DNA from: Cupriavidus numazuensis
GTDB taxonomy: Bacteria > Pseudomonadota > Gammaproteobacteria > Burkholderiales > Burkholderiaceae
Reading direction: 5' to 3'
Assembly (NCBI RefSeq): GCF_905397435.1
Contig: NZ_CAJPVI010000004.1
Coordinates: forward strand, 62,001 to 126,000
DNA length: 64,000 nucleotides
The translations under genes and the position numbers were made by a program. Under the pieces are notes generated by a model. That model saw only the letters and a program-made list of their open reading frames with translations. It was not told the DNA's origin and did not search any database. How positions within the stretch are numbered: position 1 is the first letter of the stretch; every line of letters begins with the position of its first letter. This document shows, piece by piece, positions 16,863 to 27,456 of this stretch.

Positions 16863-18425
16863 CTACGCCTGTGCCAGCAGTTCCCGCAGCTTCGCCTTGG
16901 CCACTTTCTCGAGCGTGGCGCGCGGCAGGCTGTCCATCAGGCGCACTTCGTGCGGACGCTTGAAATCGGCGAGCTGTGCCGCACACGCGGCAAGGATCCG
17001 TTTTGTCAGACCTTCGTCAGCCCCAGGTGCGGGAATGACGAAGGCCACCGGTACTTCATCGAGCATCGGGTGTTTCTTCGCCACGACAGCGGCTTCCGCC
17101 ACGCCGGGCACGAGCGCGATCACGCGCTCGATCTCTGACGCCGCCACGTTTTCGCCGCCGACCTTCAGCATGTCCTTGGCCCGGTCGGCGAAGTACAACG
17201 CACCATCCTCGCCGAGCCGCACGCGGTCGCCAGTGATGAACAGGCCATCTTCGCGGAACGCCGCGGCCGTGGCGGCGGGATCGTTGAAGTACTCAAGGAA
17301 CAGCGACACCCCGCGCTGTCCGCGCACGTAGAGATCGCCGGTCTGGCCCGGCGCCACCGGCCGGCCATCCGCATCGAGCACATGGATTTCATACCCCGGC
17401 GACGGCCGCCCCATCGACATCGGCGCATTGGCGCGATGCGGCGAGCCCACCGTGCCGTGCGAGACGGTCTCGGTCATGCCCCACCAGCCGATGGTCTTCA
17501 CGCCGAAGTGGGCGTCGGTCGGCGGCTCGCAGACGCCGCTGCCCCAGTGGCGATAGCTGTGATGCTCGGGCCGCGGCTGGGCCATCAGCGCGCGCACGCA
17601 GAACGGCACCACCGACGTCCAGGTGCAGCCATGCCGCAGCGACACCGGCCAGAAGCGCGATACCGAGAACTTCGGCAGCAGCACCACGGTCGCGCCGACC
17701 CACAGCGAAGCTGCCACCGAATACACCTGCGCGTTGGTGTGGAACAGCGGCAGGTGAACAAGGTGGACATCGTCCGCGCGCAGGTCTTCGTGCCGCGCGC
17801 AAAGCTGGGCGCCCCACAGCGCGTTGGCATGGCTCCACAGCACCGCCTTCGGCCGCGACGTGGTGCCCGAGGTGTACTGGATGCCGAACGGCGCCATCGG
17901 GTCGTGCGGGCGGCTGGCCAGCGTGGCCGGATCGGCATCGATGGCCGCGAACGGTGTGAAGCCGGCCACATCCGCTTCCGCCGGCGCACCGTTGTCGGTC
18001 GCCGTGACGGCCACCCAGGCCAGCGACGGGGCAGCCGCGCGCACCATGGCCGCGAAGCGCGGCTGCGTGATGCCGGCCACGGCGCCGCTGTGGCGCGCGA
18101 AGTAGGCCAGTTCGTCGGCGCTGGAGCGCGTATTCGTGGTCACGGGCACCGCGCCCGCATACGCGCAGCCCAGCCAGGCGATGACCGATTCCGGGCAGTT
18201 GTCCAGATGCACGAGCACGCGCTCGCCGGCCTTTACGCCGCGTGCCTGCAGACCGGCGGCAAAACGTCGAACCGCATCGCCGAACTGCGCGTAGGACCAC
18301 GTGGCGCCCTCGCCGTCAAAAGGCTCCCACACCAGGAATGGATGGCTGCCGCGCCGGGCGGCCTGTTCATCGATCAGGGTGCGGATGTCGGTGGCTTCAA
18401 ACGGCGTCAGGGCGGCAGGAGTCAT
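16863..18425 (-). CDS. acyl-CoA synthetase (AMP-forming, CaiC-like)
   Basis: 520 residues from ATG at 18425. ANL-superfamily motifs: P-loop YTSGTTSRPKAVLWSH, A5 GWWGMTETV, A7 TGDRVRLGEDGALYFADR, A8 hinge DMLKVGGENVAASEIE, and the catalytic Lys near the end in LEKVAKAKLREL. It activates a carboxylate to its acyl-CoA through an acyl-adenylate. Resemblance to crotonobetaine/carnitine-CoA ligase is only general. It is divergent from the SBP56 gene. The substrate is unknown. Confidence 0.88.
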   Translation of the reverse strand: MTPAALTPFEATDIRTLIDEQAARRGSHPFLVWEPFDGEGATWSYAQFGDAVRRFAAGLQARGVKAGERVLVHLDNCPESVIAWLGCAYAGAVPVTTNTRSSADELAYFARHSGAVAGITQPRFAAMVRAAAPSLAWVAVTATDNGAPAEADVAGFTPFAAIDADPATLASRPHDPMAPFGIQYTSGTTSRPKAVLWSHANALWGAQLCARHEDLRADDVHLVHLPLFHTNAQVYSVAASLWVGATVVLLPKFSVSRFWPVSLRHGCTWTSVVPFCVRALMAQPRPEHHSYRHWGSGVCEPPTDAHFGVKTIGWWGMTETVSHGTVGSPHRANAPMSMGRPSPGYEIHVLDADGRPVAPGQTGDLYVRGQRGVSLFLEYFNDPAATAAAFREDGLFITGDRVRLGEDGALYFADRAKDMLKVGGENVAASEIERVIALVPGVAEAAVVAKKHPMLDEVPVAFVIPAPGADEGLTKRILAACAAQLADFKRPHEVRLMDSLPRATLEKVAKAKLRELLAQA

Positions 18426-18637
18426 GGGGGCGGGTCCGCGGCAACAGACAGGAGTCAAGGGTGCCGACGAGTATCGCGAAGCGGCGCGCGGCGGCAACTC
18501 GTCCAAAGCGACGAATCTGCCCCGTCATGGCGTGCGCGGGCGCTGCGGACCGGGACGCCGGTCCCACGCCCGGGGCGGCGTTCTGTCCTATATTGGAAAG
18601 CCTGCGGTATGTGGGAACACACCCGAGGAGACGCGCC

Positions 18638-20032
18638 ATGGCCACCTGGAAGCCGGATCCGAGCTTTTACCCATCCCCCCGCCTGGCAGCCAAGGCGCCT
18701 CCGGAGACCATTGCCTACGTGGCGATGTTCGATCCCGAGCGCAAGCAGCCCGACGCCATCGCCGTGGTCGACGTGGACCCGGCGTCACCGCGCTACGCGA
18801 GCATCGTCGGCCAGGTCGCCATGCCGCATGCTGGCGACGAGCTGCACCACTTCGGCTGGAATGCGTGTTCCTCGTGCCTGTGCCCGAACGCGCCGCATCC
18901 GCATATGGAGCGCCGCTATCTGGTGGTGCCCGGGCTGCGCTCGTCGCGCATCTATATCCTCGACACCAAGCCCGATCCGCTCAAGCCCTTCCTGGCCAAG
19001 GTGATCGAACCCGAGACGCTGGCCGAGCGCACCGGCTACAGCCGCCCGCATACCGTGCACTGCGGCCCGGGCGGCATTTACGTGACCGCGCTCGGCAATG
19101 CCGAGGGCAAGGGCCCCGGCGGCATCGCCATGCTCGACGCGCAGAGCTTCGAGCCGCTCGGCCGGTGGGAGGTGGAGCGCGGTCCGCAGTACTTCGCCTA
19201 TGACGGCTGGTGGCATCTGGGCTACGACACGCTGGTCACGAGCGAATGGGGCACGCCCGACATGGTCGAGGACGGCCTGGTGCCCGACATCCTGCTCGGC
19301 GCGCGCTATGGCCGCCGCCTGCACTTCTGGGACTTCACGCGGCGCAGGCACCTGCAGGAAATCGACTTCGGCGAGGAACACCAGCTCGTGTTCGAGCTGC
19401 GCCCGGCGCATGACCCGACCAAGGCCTACGGTTTCGTCAACTGCGTGATCAGCCTGAAGGACCTCTCGTCGTCGATCTGGACCTGGTATCGCGACAAGGA
19501 CAAGTGGGCCGTGCGCAAGGTCATCGAAATCCCGGCCGAAGCCGCCGACCCTGACCAGCTGCCGCCCGTGCTCAAGGGCTTCAAGGCCGTGCCGCCGCTG
19601 GTCACGGACATCGACCTGTCGATGGACGACCGCTTCCTCTACGTGTCGTGCTGGGGGACGGGGGACCTGCTGCAATACGATGTCTCCGACCCGTTCGCAC
19701 CGAAGCTCACGGGCAAGGTGCGCATCGGCGGCATCGTCTCGCGCGCCACGCATCCGGGCGCGAAGAACGGCGCGCTCAATGGCGGGCCGCAGATGGTCGA
19801 GATCAGCCGCGACGGCCGCCGCGTCTACTTCACCAACTCGCTCTACGGCGCGGTGGATCCGCAGTTCTATCCCGAAGGCATCGACGGCTGGATGGTGAAG
19901 CTCGACGCCGGGCCCGAAGGCGGCCTCGATTTCGATCCGAAATTCTTCCTTGCATGGCCGAAGGGGCATCGCCCGCACCAGGTGCGGCTGCAGGGCGGCG
20001 ACTGTTCGTCGGATTCGTACTGCTATCCGTGA
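18638..20032 (+). CDS. selenium-binding protein 56 family (methanethiol oxidase-like)
   Basis: 464 residues from ATG at 18638, set by GAGGAG 7 bp upstream; longer in-frame extensions overlap the ligase gene. Full-length SBP56 beta-propeller: DPSFYPSP opening, GDELHHFGWNACSSCLC with clustered cysteines, HCGPGGIYVTALG, TSEWGTPDMVEDGL, and the conserved end HRPHQVRLQGGDCSSDSYCYP. Bacterial members oxidise methanethiol to formaldehyde, sulfide and peroxide using copper. No signal peptide is visible, unlike the periplasmic MtoX of Hyphomicrobium, so cytoplasmic location or another role is possible. Stop and start of the next gene overlap (TGATG). Confidence 0.88.
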   Translation: MATWKPDPSFYPSPRLAAKAPPETIAYVAMFDPERKQPDAIAVVDVDPASPRYASIVGQVAMPHAGDELHHFGWNACSSCLCPNAPHPHMERRYLVVPGLRSSRIYILDTKPDPLKPFLAKVIEPETLAERTGYSRPHTVHCGPGGIYVTALGNAEGKGPGGIAMLDAQSFEPLGRWEVERGPQYFAYDGWWHLGYDTLVTSEWGTPDMVEDGLVPDILLGARYGRRLHFWDFTRRRHLQEIDFGEEHQLVFELRPAHDPTKAYGFVNCVISLKDLSSSIWTWYRDKDKWAVRKVIEIPAEAADPDQLPPVLKGFKAVPPLVTDIDLSMDDRFLYVSCWGTGDLLQYDVSDPFAPKLTGKVRIGGIVSRATHPGAKNGALNGGPQMVEISRDGRRVYFTNSLYGAVDPQFYPEGIDGWMVKLDAGPEGGLDFDPKFFLAWPKGHRPHQVRLQGGDCSSDSYCYP

Positions 20033-20697
20033 TGGACTCGTCCGCCGCGCTGACAACCGCATCGGCGCAGTGGGCGTCCTGGTGGCCATGGCTGTTGATT
20101 GCGGCACTGGGCCTGTTCCACGGCATCAACCCCGCCATGGGTTGGCTGTTCGCCGTGGCGCTCGGCCTGCACCGCCACAAGCGCAGCGTGGTAATGCTGT
20201 CGCTGCTGCCAATCGCGCTCGGCCATGCGCTCGCGGTCGCGGTGTTCGTGGCGGTGGCGCTATGGCTAGGCAGCGTGATCGACACGCGCGTGTTCGCACG
20301 CGTCGGCGGGCTTATCCTGATCGGCTGGGCAGCATGGCATGTGCTGCGCGGCCATCGCGGCCGGCCGCGCGTGGGCATGCAGGCCGGCATGGCCGGGCTG
20401 GCATGCTGGTCGTTCCTGATGGCGGGCGTGCATGGTGCGGGGCTCATGCTGGTGCCGGTGCTGATGCCGCTGTGCGCCTCGCCACTGTCCGGCCAGATCA
20501 GCCGCGACAGCGCCGTGGCACCTGCCGTGCTGGCGCTGGGCCTGCATACCGGCGCGATGCTGGTGGCCATCTGCGCCGTGGCGCTGCTGGTCTACGACCG
20601 CATTGGCGTGGCTTTCCTGCGTACGGGGTGGATCAACCTGGACCTCGTGTGGAGCGCCGCGCTGGTCCTGTGCGGCGTGGCGTTGCTGCTGCGTTGA
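20032..20697 (+). CDS. integral membrane protein of unknown function coupled to SBP56
   Basis: 221 residues beginning at the ATG that shares its A with the SBP56 stop. About six membrane segments; histidines sit in GLFHGINPAMGWLFAVALGLH, ALGHALAVAVF and MAGVHGAGLM, so metal binding or metal transport is conceivable. I do not recognise the family. The translational coupling argues that it serves SBP56, for example by copper supply or substrate/product movement. Confidence 0.75.
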   Translation: MDSSAALTTASAQWASWWPWLLIAALGLFHGINPAMGWLFAVALGLHRHKRSVVMLSLLPIALGHALAVAVFVAVALWLGSVIDTRVFARVGGLILIGWAAWHVLRGHRGRPRVGMQAGMAGLACWSFLMAGVHGAGLMLVPVLMPLCASPLSGQISRDSAVAPAVLALGLHTGAMLVAICAVALLVYDRIGVAFLRTGWINLDLVWSAALVLCGVALLLR

Positions 20698-20724
20698 CAA
20701 AGCCCGACCTGTCGGCGCCGGCAG

Positions 20725-20997
20725 TCAACGCATCTCGAACAGCACATCGATGACGCGTCGGCCATAGTGGATCGCTGCCTGCTCGGCTGCGGCACGCGTG
20801 TAGTAGTCCTGCCTGTCGAGCTCGCGGTCGTACTGGATATCGTTGGTCGGTGCATCCGTGTATCCGACACCGAGCAGATAGCCCCACTTGGCACCGGGCG
20901 AAGTCTCGTCCCTTGTCGCGTCCACGCGTTCGAATGCCATCGCGTGGATGAACATGCCGCGATATTGTTCGCTTATCCATCTCAGACGTTCCGTCAT
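20725..20997 (-). CDS. small hypothetical protein
   Basis: 90 residues, starting MTERLRWISEQYRGMFIHAM, with GGAGGCAAAG directly before the ATG. No signal peptide or membrane segment. The C-terminal half is polar and helical (DRQDYYTRAAAEQAAIHYGRR). It follows the secreted-protein gene by 44 bp on the same strand and probably ends the autotransporter operon. Family not recognised. Confidence 0.65.
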   Translation of the reverse strand: MTERLRWISEQYRGMFIHAMAFERVDATRDETSPGAKWGYLLGVGYTDAPTNDIQYDRELDRQDYYTRAAAEQAAIHYGRRVIDVLFEMR

Positions 20998-21041
20998 CTT
21001 TGCCTCCACGTCGGCCTGGCGCGAGCGCCGGCGTCGGCGAA

Positions 21042-21569
21042 TCAGAATATCAATTCCTTCTTGATCGACACGCAGCCCTGTCCGGCCGGCATCAGGAACA
21101 CGCGCAGGTTGCCGCGCCCTTCCAGCGTCTGAATGTTGCGCAGCAGCGGCCCGGCAAACGTCAGCTCGGGAAACGCCTTGGCTGCGACATCGCTGCAGCT
21201 TGCCGGCCAGTAGGTGACCGCTTCGTACATCGCGCCGCAGCCGTTGCCCGTGGGCGCGAAACTGGACGACGTGTATGACAGCGAATCCTTGCCAAGACTC
21301 TCCGCCGACAGCGAGAACAGTTTCTTGTTCGCATCCGCCGGCGGGTTGAACAGGAAGAGGCCCATGTCGACGCCCTGGCCCAGGAAACTGCTGACCTCCT
21401 GCACACGGCCCAGGCATGTCTTGACGCCGCGCTGCGCGGCAGCTCGTGCTGCTGGATTCAACACAGGCGCCTTGGCTGGCGGCTTTTCCGCTGCCGCGGT
21501 GTGTGCCGGGTTCCAGAGAAGAAGTGCGGCGGCTGCGACGGCGCCGATGGATTTCTTGAAAACTTGCAT
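21042..21569 (-). CDS. small secreted protein downstream of the trimeric autotransporter
   Basis: 175 residues from ATG at 21569 (MQVFKKSIGAVAAAALLLWN) with AGGA upstream. A Sec signal peptide ends near AHTAAA. The mature protein has four cysteines (CLGRV, NGCGAM, ASCSDV, GQGCVS), which could form two disulfides in the periplasm. It lies 99 bp downstream of the autotransporter gene on the same strand. Helper proteins such as SadB or TpgA accompany some trimeric autotransporters, but I see no clear sequence match. No lipobox, so not an obvious lipoprotein. Confidence 0.75.
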   Translation of the reverse strand: MQVFKKSIGAVAAAALLLWNPAHTAAAEKPPAKAPVLNPAARAAAQRGVKTCLGRVQEVSSFLGQGVDMGLFLFNPPADANKKLFSLSAESLGKDSLSYTSSSFAPTGNGCGAMYEAVTYWPASCSDVAAKAFPELTFAGPLLRNIQTLEGRGNLRVFLMPAGQGCVSIKKELIF

Positions 21570-21668
21570 TGCTGAGGTCCTGCAGCGCATGACAGCATCA
21601 CCGCCAACCGAACAGCCCGAGGACTGTCCGGGCTGGCGGATTCGCGTGTCAGCGCAAAGTCGATTGCC

Positions 21669-23624
21669 TTACCACGCGTACATCGCGCCAACGCTGTAGG
21701 CGCTGTCGCCACCGCTGGCGCCGACCGAGACGTTCGCACGGACGACGGCATCGCGCGTCACACGGTATTGCGCACCCAACGCCACGGCCTGTTCGCCCTT
21801 GAAGCCGCCGACGCCAACCCCAAGACCAAAGGTTTTGCTGGTGTCGAGACCGGCAATCGCATTCATCGCCGCAGTTCCGGCCACGCCGCGATAGGCGGCA
21901 CGCATCTGGCGGTAGTTGACGGCGTCAAAGTCGTTGCGGCCGTCAGCGACGCCGGTCACACGTACGGGCGCGCCGGTCTGTGCGTTCGAAAACGTCGCGC
22001 CACGGTCATCGAGCACCATATTGGTCGAGTGCACGCCGCCCGACAGCACTGTCTGCGACTCCTGCACCACGATACCGTGCGTATTGCCCACGCCGTTGGT
22101 CAGCGTCAGCGACGCGGACGACTGCTCCGCCACGCCGCTTGCCATCGAGATGGTGCCGTTGGCATCGGCCGTGGCATACGTGGCCGCCTGCCCGCGGTTG
22201 ACGATGGACGTGCCGCCGCTGGTCGTGCCGTTCGAGGACAGCACGCTCGCGCCCGACGACACCGTCGTGGTGGCCGACGAGTTCGACACATAGTTCAGCG
22301 TGCCGTTGATGTACATATTGCCGTCGACCAGCGTATTGCCGCTGATCTTGTTGACGTAGCGCGCACCGCTGAGCTGGTTGTTGATCGTCGTGTTGTTGGC
22401 AACGGCCTGCGCGGTGTTGTACGTGGCAATCCCGCCCGCGCCATTCACGCCCGCATTGAGGCTGGTGGCGTTGGTGCCATTGGTCGCCAGCGTGCCGCTG
22501 CCGCCGGCACGGATCACGGCCGACGCTGCATCCGCCGCAAAGCTGCCGCCGCCGCTCACGCCGATCGCCGCCGAGCCATTGGCCAGCGCCACGCCGGCGT
22601 TCCCTGCAGTGGCGTTGACGATCGTGGCCGCATGGGCGTTGCCGATCGTATTGGTGCTGGCGTAGCTCGCATCGGCGCCAATGCGGTTGGTCGCGCTGTT
22701 CAGCGCAGTGGTGTTGCTCGCATTGCCGATCGTGACATTGCCCGTGGCGTTGCCGGCATTGATCGCGGTCGCGGCATTGCCGGAGCCGTTGATCATGGTC
22801 TGCCCAGTCACGGTAGTCGCGCCGACGATGGCGTTGCCCGTGTCATTGACGGCAACGCTGCCGTTGCCGTTGTTGCTGACCATGCGCACGGATGCGCTGT
22901 CGGTGACGAGGCTGTTGCCGGCACCATCCCCCGCGCGAAGGACCGCGCCGCCGTTGACGGTCTGTCCGTTGTTCACGGTCTGCCCGCCATTGATGGTCTG
23001 TCCGCCACTGACAAGCTGGCCATTGTTGACGGTCTGGCCGCCGTTCATCTGCGCCGCGCCCTGCACCGTCAGTCCACCACCGACATTCGCGCTGCCAGTG
23101 GCCTGGAAGGTGGTGCCGCTGACCGTCCCGGTCGCACCATCGAGCATCGCCTGCCCGGCCTGCACGGTCGCGCCGCTCACCGTGCCGGTTGCCGTGACGC
23201 TGCCGGCGTTGATGGTCGTCGCACCGCTGATTGCGCCGGCATTGGTGATGCCGCTGCCGTTGTTGTTGATGCCACCGGAGTTCGTCAGCGTGCCGGTGTT
23301 GGTCAGGCTGCCGAAGTTGGTCAAGCCCCCGCTGTTGGTGAGCCCGCCGCTTACCGACGCTCCGCCCGACAGCACGGCCTGATTGTCGATGTAGGTCGTA
23401 CCGCCCCCGGTCACCTGGAAAATGCCGCCGCCCGTGTCGACCACCACGCCGCCCGCCACCGGACCGCCGCTCACCCCGGATGTCCCGTCAGCCATATAAG
23501 AGGTGCCGGTGTTCGTCGTTTCGATGACGAACACCGTACCCGCCGCATGACCCGCGGCAGGTGCCAGCGCACCCGCGAGCGCCAGCGCCATGACCGATTT
23601 CTTGAGTTGCTCTTGTACCTTCAC
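21669..23624 (-). CDS. YadA-like trimeric autotransporter adhesin
   Basis: 651 residues from a GTG at 23624, set by GGAAGG 7 bp upstream and giving the signal peptide VKVQEQLKKSVMALALAGAL. The passenger is Gly/Asn/Thr-rich with short repeats of types GGLTN, TNTGTLTN, NGGQTVNNGQ and GNATGNVTIGNA, which fits a beta-roll head. Near the C-terminus DGRNDFDAVNYRQM is the neck/stalk motif before the ~70-residue YadA anchor, ending SVGAMYAW. Such proteins trimerise and mediate adhesion or biofilm formation. An in-frame ATG at 23801 would add a non-signal N-terminus and is rejected. An intrinsic terminator lies in its leader. Confidence 0.9.
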   Translation of the reverse strand: MKVQEQLKKSVMALALAGALAPAAGHAAGTVFVIETTNTGTSYMADGTSGVSGGPVAGGVVVDTGGGIFQVTGGGTTYIDNQAVLSGGASVSGGLTNSGGLTNFGSLTNTGTLTNSGGINNNGSGITNAGAISGATTINAGSVTATGTVSGATVQAGQAMLDGATGTVSGTTFQATGSANVGGGLTVQGAAQMNGGQTVNNGQLVSGGQTINGGQTVNNGQTVNGGAVLRAGDGAGNSLVTDSASVRMVSNNGNGSVAVNDTGNAIVGATTVTGQTMINGSGNAATAINAGNATGNVTIGNASNTTALNSATNRIGADASYASTNTIGNAHAATIVNATAGNAGVALANGSAAIGVSGGGSFAADAASAVIRAGGSGTLATNGTNATSLNAGVNGAGGIATYNTAQAVANNTTINNQLSGARYVNKISGNTLVDGNMYINGTLNYVSNSSATTTVSSGASVLSSNGTTSGGTSIVNRGQAATYATADANGTISMASGVAEQSSASLTLTNGVGNTHGIVVQESQTVLSGGVHSTNMVLDDRGATFSNAQTGAPVRVTGVADGRNDFDAVNYRQMRAAYRGVAGTAAMNAIAGLDTSKTFGLGVGVGGFKGEQAVALGAQYRVTRDAVVRANVSVGASGGDSAYSVGAMYAW

Positions 23625-23718
23625 GTTGTTGCCTTCCCCTGCGTTGTGCGTCGCCGCGCGAGGGACACGCCGTCCCGCCCGGCGGCCCGCGCCGCAAGGT
23701 GTGTTTCTTGTCTTGTGG

Positions 23719-23751
23719 AAAAAAAGACCCGTGCCCCTTACCGGGCACGGG
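23719..23751 (-). terminator. intrinsic terminator inside the autotransporter leader
   Basis: On the minus strand a perfect 9-bp stem (CCCGTGCCC and GGGCACGGG, 6-base loop) is followed by TCTTTTTTT. It lies 95-127 bp upstream of the autotransporter start on the same strand. No gene ends just before it, so it either terminates a small RNA or leader transcript, or acts as an attenuator. Confidence 0.7.
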
Positions 23752-24170
23752 GGGCCGTAACGGACAGGGAACACTGCCCGACGGTACGGGAGGATACGCA
23801 CCGCCGCGACACGATATATTGGAAATGAAACCTAAACAACGCAAAAAGTACACCTAAAACGCGTTGTGCTGGGGAAGGAACAAAAGAACGAAGGCCGGCA
23901 GGCGCCAGTCGCAGCGCCTGCGTGATACAAGTTATTGATTTAATGGAATATCCCGAACATTTCCGCAAATCTGGCGAACACACCGTGATGTGGAAAAAAT
24001 GATACTCCACGTAACTCACGTAACAAAATGTTGCAGATATGCGATTTTGCGGTTAGATGAGCGCTCAGAAAGCGTCACCTATGAGAGGTGACCGCCGCAG
24101 GCACCTGGCGGGCTTTCGTTCGGGAAAGGAAATGCGGCGCTTGACGTCCGGGGAAGCAGCGCGCGGAAAC
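23752..24170. other. AT-richer gap upstream of the autotransporter
   Basis: No protein gene is supported here. Base composition is noticeably more AT-rich than the window (about 23,840-24,050), which fits promoters or acquired DNA. A perfect 8-bp dyad GCAGGCGC / GCGCCTGC with an 8-base loop is at 23898-23921. The start of any leader transcript ending at the terminator at 23719 must lie in this gap. Confidence 0.5.
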
Positions 24171-24767
24171 TCAGGCGGCCGCGGCTTCCTGGCCGGCAGG
24201 CAGCTTGAGCAGCAGTTCGATCGTTTCGGGAAGTGCCAGCACGCCTTGAGGCTTGCGCAGCACGGTGACCGCAGCGGGCAGGCCGCCGTGCGCGGAGATT
24301 TCCTCGTCCGTCAGGCCCGTCATGACGACGGTGCCGATTTCGCAGTAGTGAGGAATCCTGCCAAGGGCGTGAATCAGCCGGAATCCGTCCATCCCCGGCA
24401 TCATCAGGTCGAGCACGATCAGGTCGGGATTGACCTTGCCGATCATGAGCAGCCCTTCAAATCCGTTCTGCGCCACTTCCAGCCGCACGGCCGGCAGCCT
24501 TGCAGAAATTACACGCTGGTAGAGGTCCAGCATGTACGGGTCGTCATCGATCAGGATGATGGTGGGGGGCCGCGACGACGCGGCGCGTGCCTGATCCTGC
24601 TCCATCGCAAGCATTTCCACCGCAGTGCGCGGGATGCGCCGATGGCCGCCGTCGGTCTTCCAGGCGGGCAGGCGTCCGCTCTCCACCCATACCTGGATGG
24701 AGCGCAGCGACACACCTAGCCGCCTGGCTGCCTCGCGGGTGGAGTAGAAGTCGGATTGTTCTGCCAT
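24171..24767 (-). CDS. response regulator with N-terminal excisionase/MerR-type HTH and C-terminal receiver
   Basis: 198 residues. Residues ~6-55 (FYSTREAARRLGVSLRSIQVWVESGRLPAWKTDGGHRRI) form an excisionase/MerR-like winged HTH. Residues ~68-185 form a CheY-like receiver: acidic pair in IILIDDDPYML, phospho-acceptor Asp in LIVLDLMMPGMDG, switch Thr in VVMTGLTD and Lys in VLRKPQG. The domain order is reversed from ordinary response regulators. It is divergent from the hybrid histidine kinase, which is its probable partner. Regulated genes unknown. Confidence 0.88.
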   Translation of the reverse strand: MAEQSDFYSTREAARRLGVSLRSIQVWVESGRLPAWKTDGGHRRIPRTAVEMLAMEQDQARAASSRPPTIILIDDDPYMLDLYQRVISARLPAVRLEVAQNGFEGLLMIGKVNPDLIVLDLMMPGMDGFRLIHALGRIPHYCEIGTVVMTGLTDEEISAHGGLPAAVTVLRKPQGVLALPETIELLLKLPAGQEAAAA

Positions 24768-24771
24768 GGAG

Positions 24772-24921
24772 CCTGCTCAGGGTCTTGCTCCGCAGGGCGC
24801 GTGAGCCAGATGCCGCCGCCCAACCATACATGGCGAAAGCGGCGAGGATGGAAATGATACAACGCCCGACTCCCTTTTTTTCAATTTCGGCCTGAGCAGG
24901 GACTCCAATCCCTGCTCAGGC
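24772..24921. promoter_or_regulatory. three copies of a 10-bp motif between the regulator and the hybrid kinase
   Basis: CCTGCTCAGG occurs at 24772-24781 and 24911-24920, and its complement CCTGAGCAGG at 24891-24900. The latter two form a 13-bp perfect dyad (24890-24921) with loop CTCCAA. No T-run follows on either strand, so it is not an intrinsic terminator; an operator for the HTH-receiver protein is more likely. The remainder of the 306-bp gap shows no gene. Confidence 0.45.
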
Positions 24922-25073
24922 GCTCCGGCGGCAACATATCAGGCCGGCTAGGACATCACAGTTCTGTGCTAGCATGCGCGAAAATGTCATTTATGCGTTA
25001 GTTAAGTTTCACTTAAATCATATTAGCGCTCGACCGCTAGCGATCCCACACCGACGCCAAACGCCCGCTTCCT

Positions 25074-27452
<2,379 letters not shown>

Positions 27453-27456
27453 CATC

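Noticed and set aside
21669..23624. Interpretation of the short repeats in the autotransporter as a CRISPR or tandem-repeat array
   Set aside because: The repeats are degenerate, in frame and coding (GGQTVNNG-like units); there are no uniform spacers.
21768..23828. 686-residue rightward open frame opposite the autotransporter
   Set aside because: It mirrors the repetitive autotransporter gene, whose signal peptide and YadA anchor are clear. The shadow protein has low complexity and no domain.
24890..24921. Strong hairpin taken at first as a terminator
   Set aside because: There is no T-run after it on either strand; the nearby run of T precedes it. Treated as a candidate operator instead.
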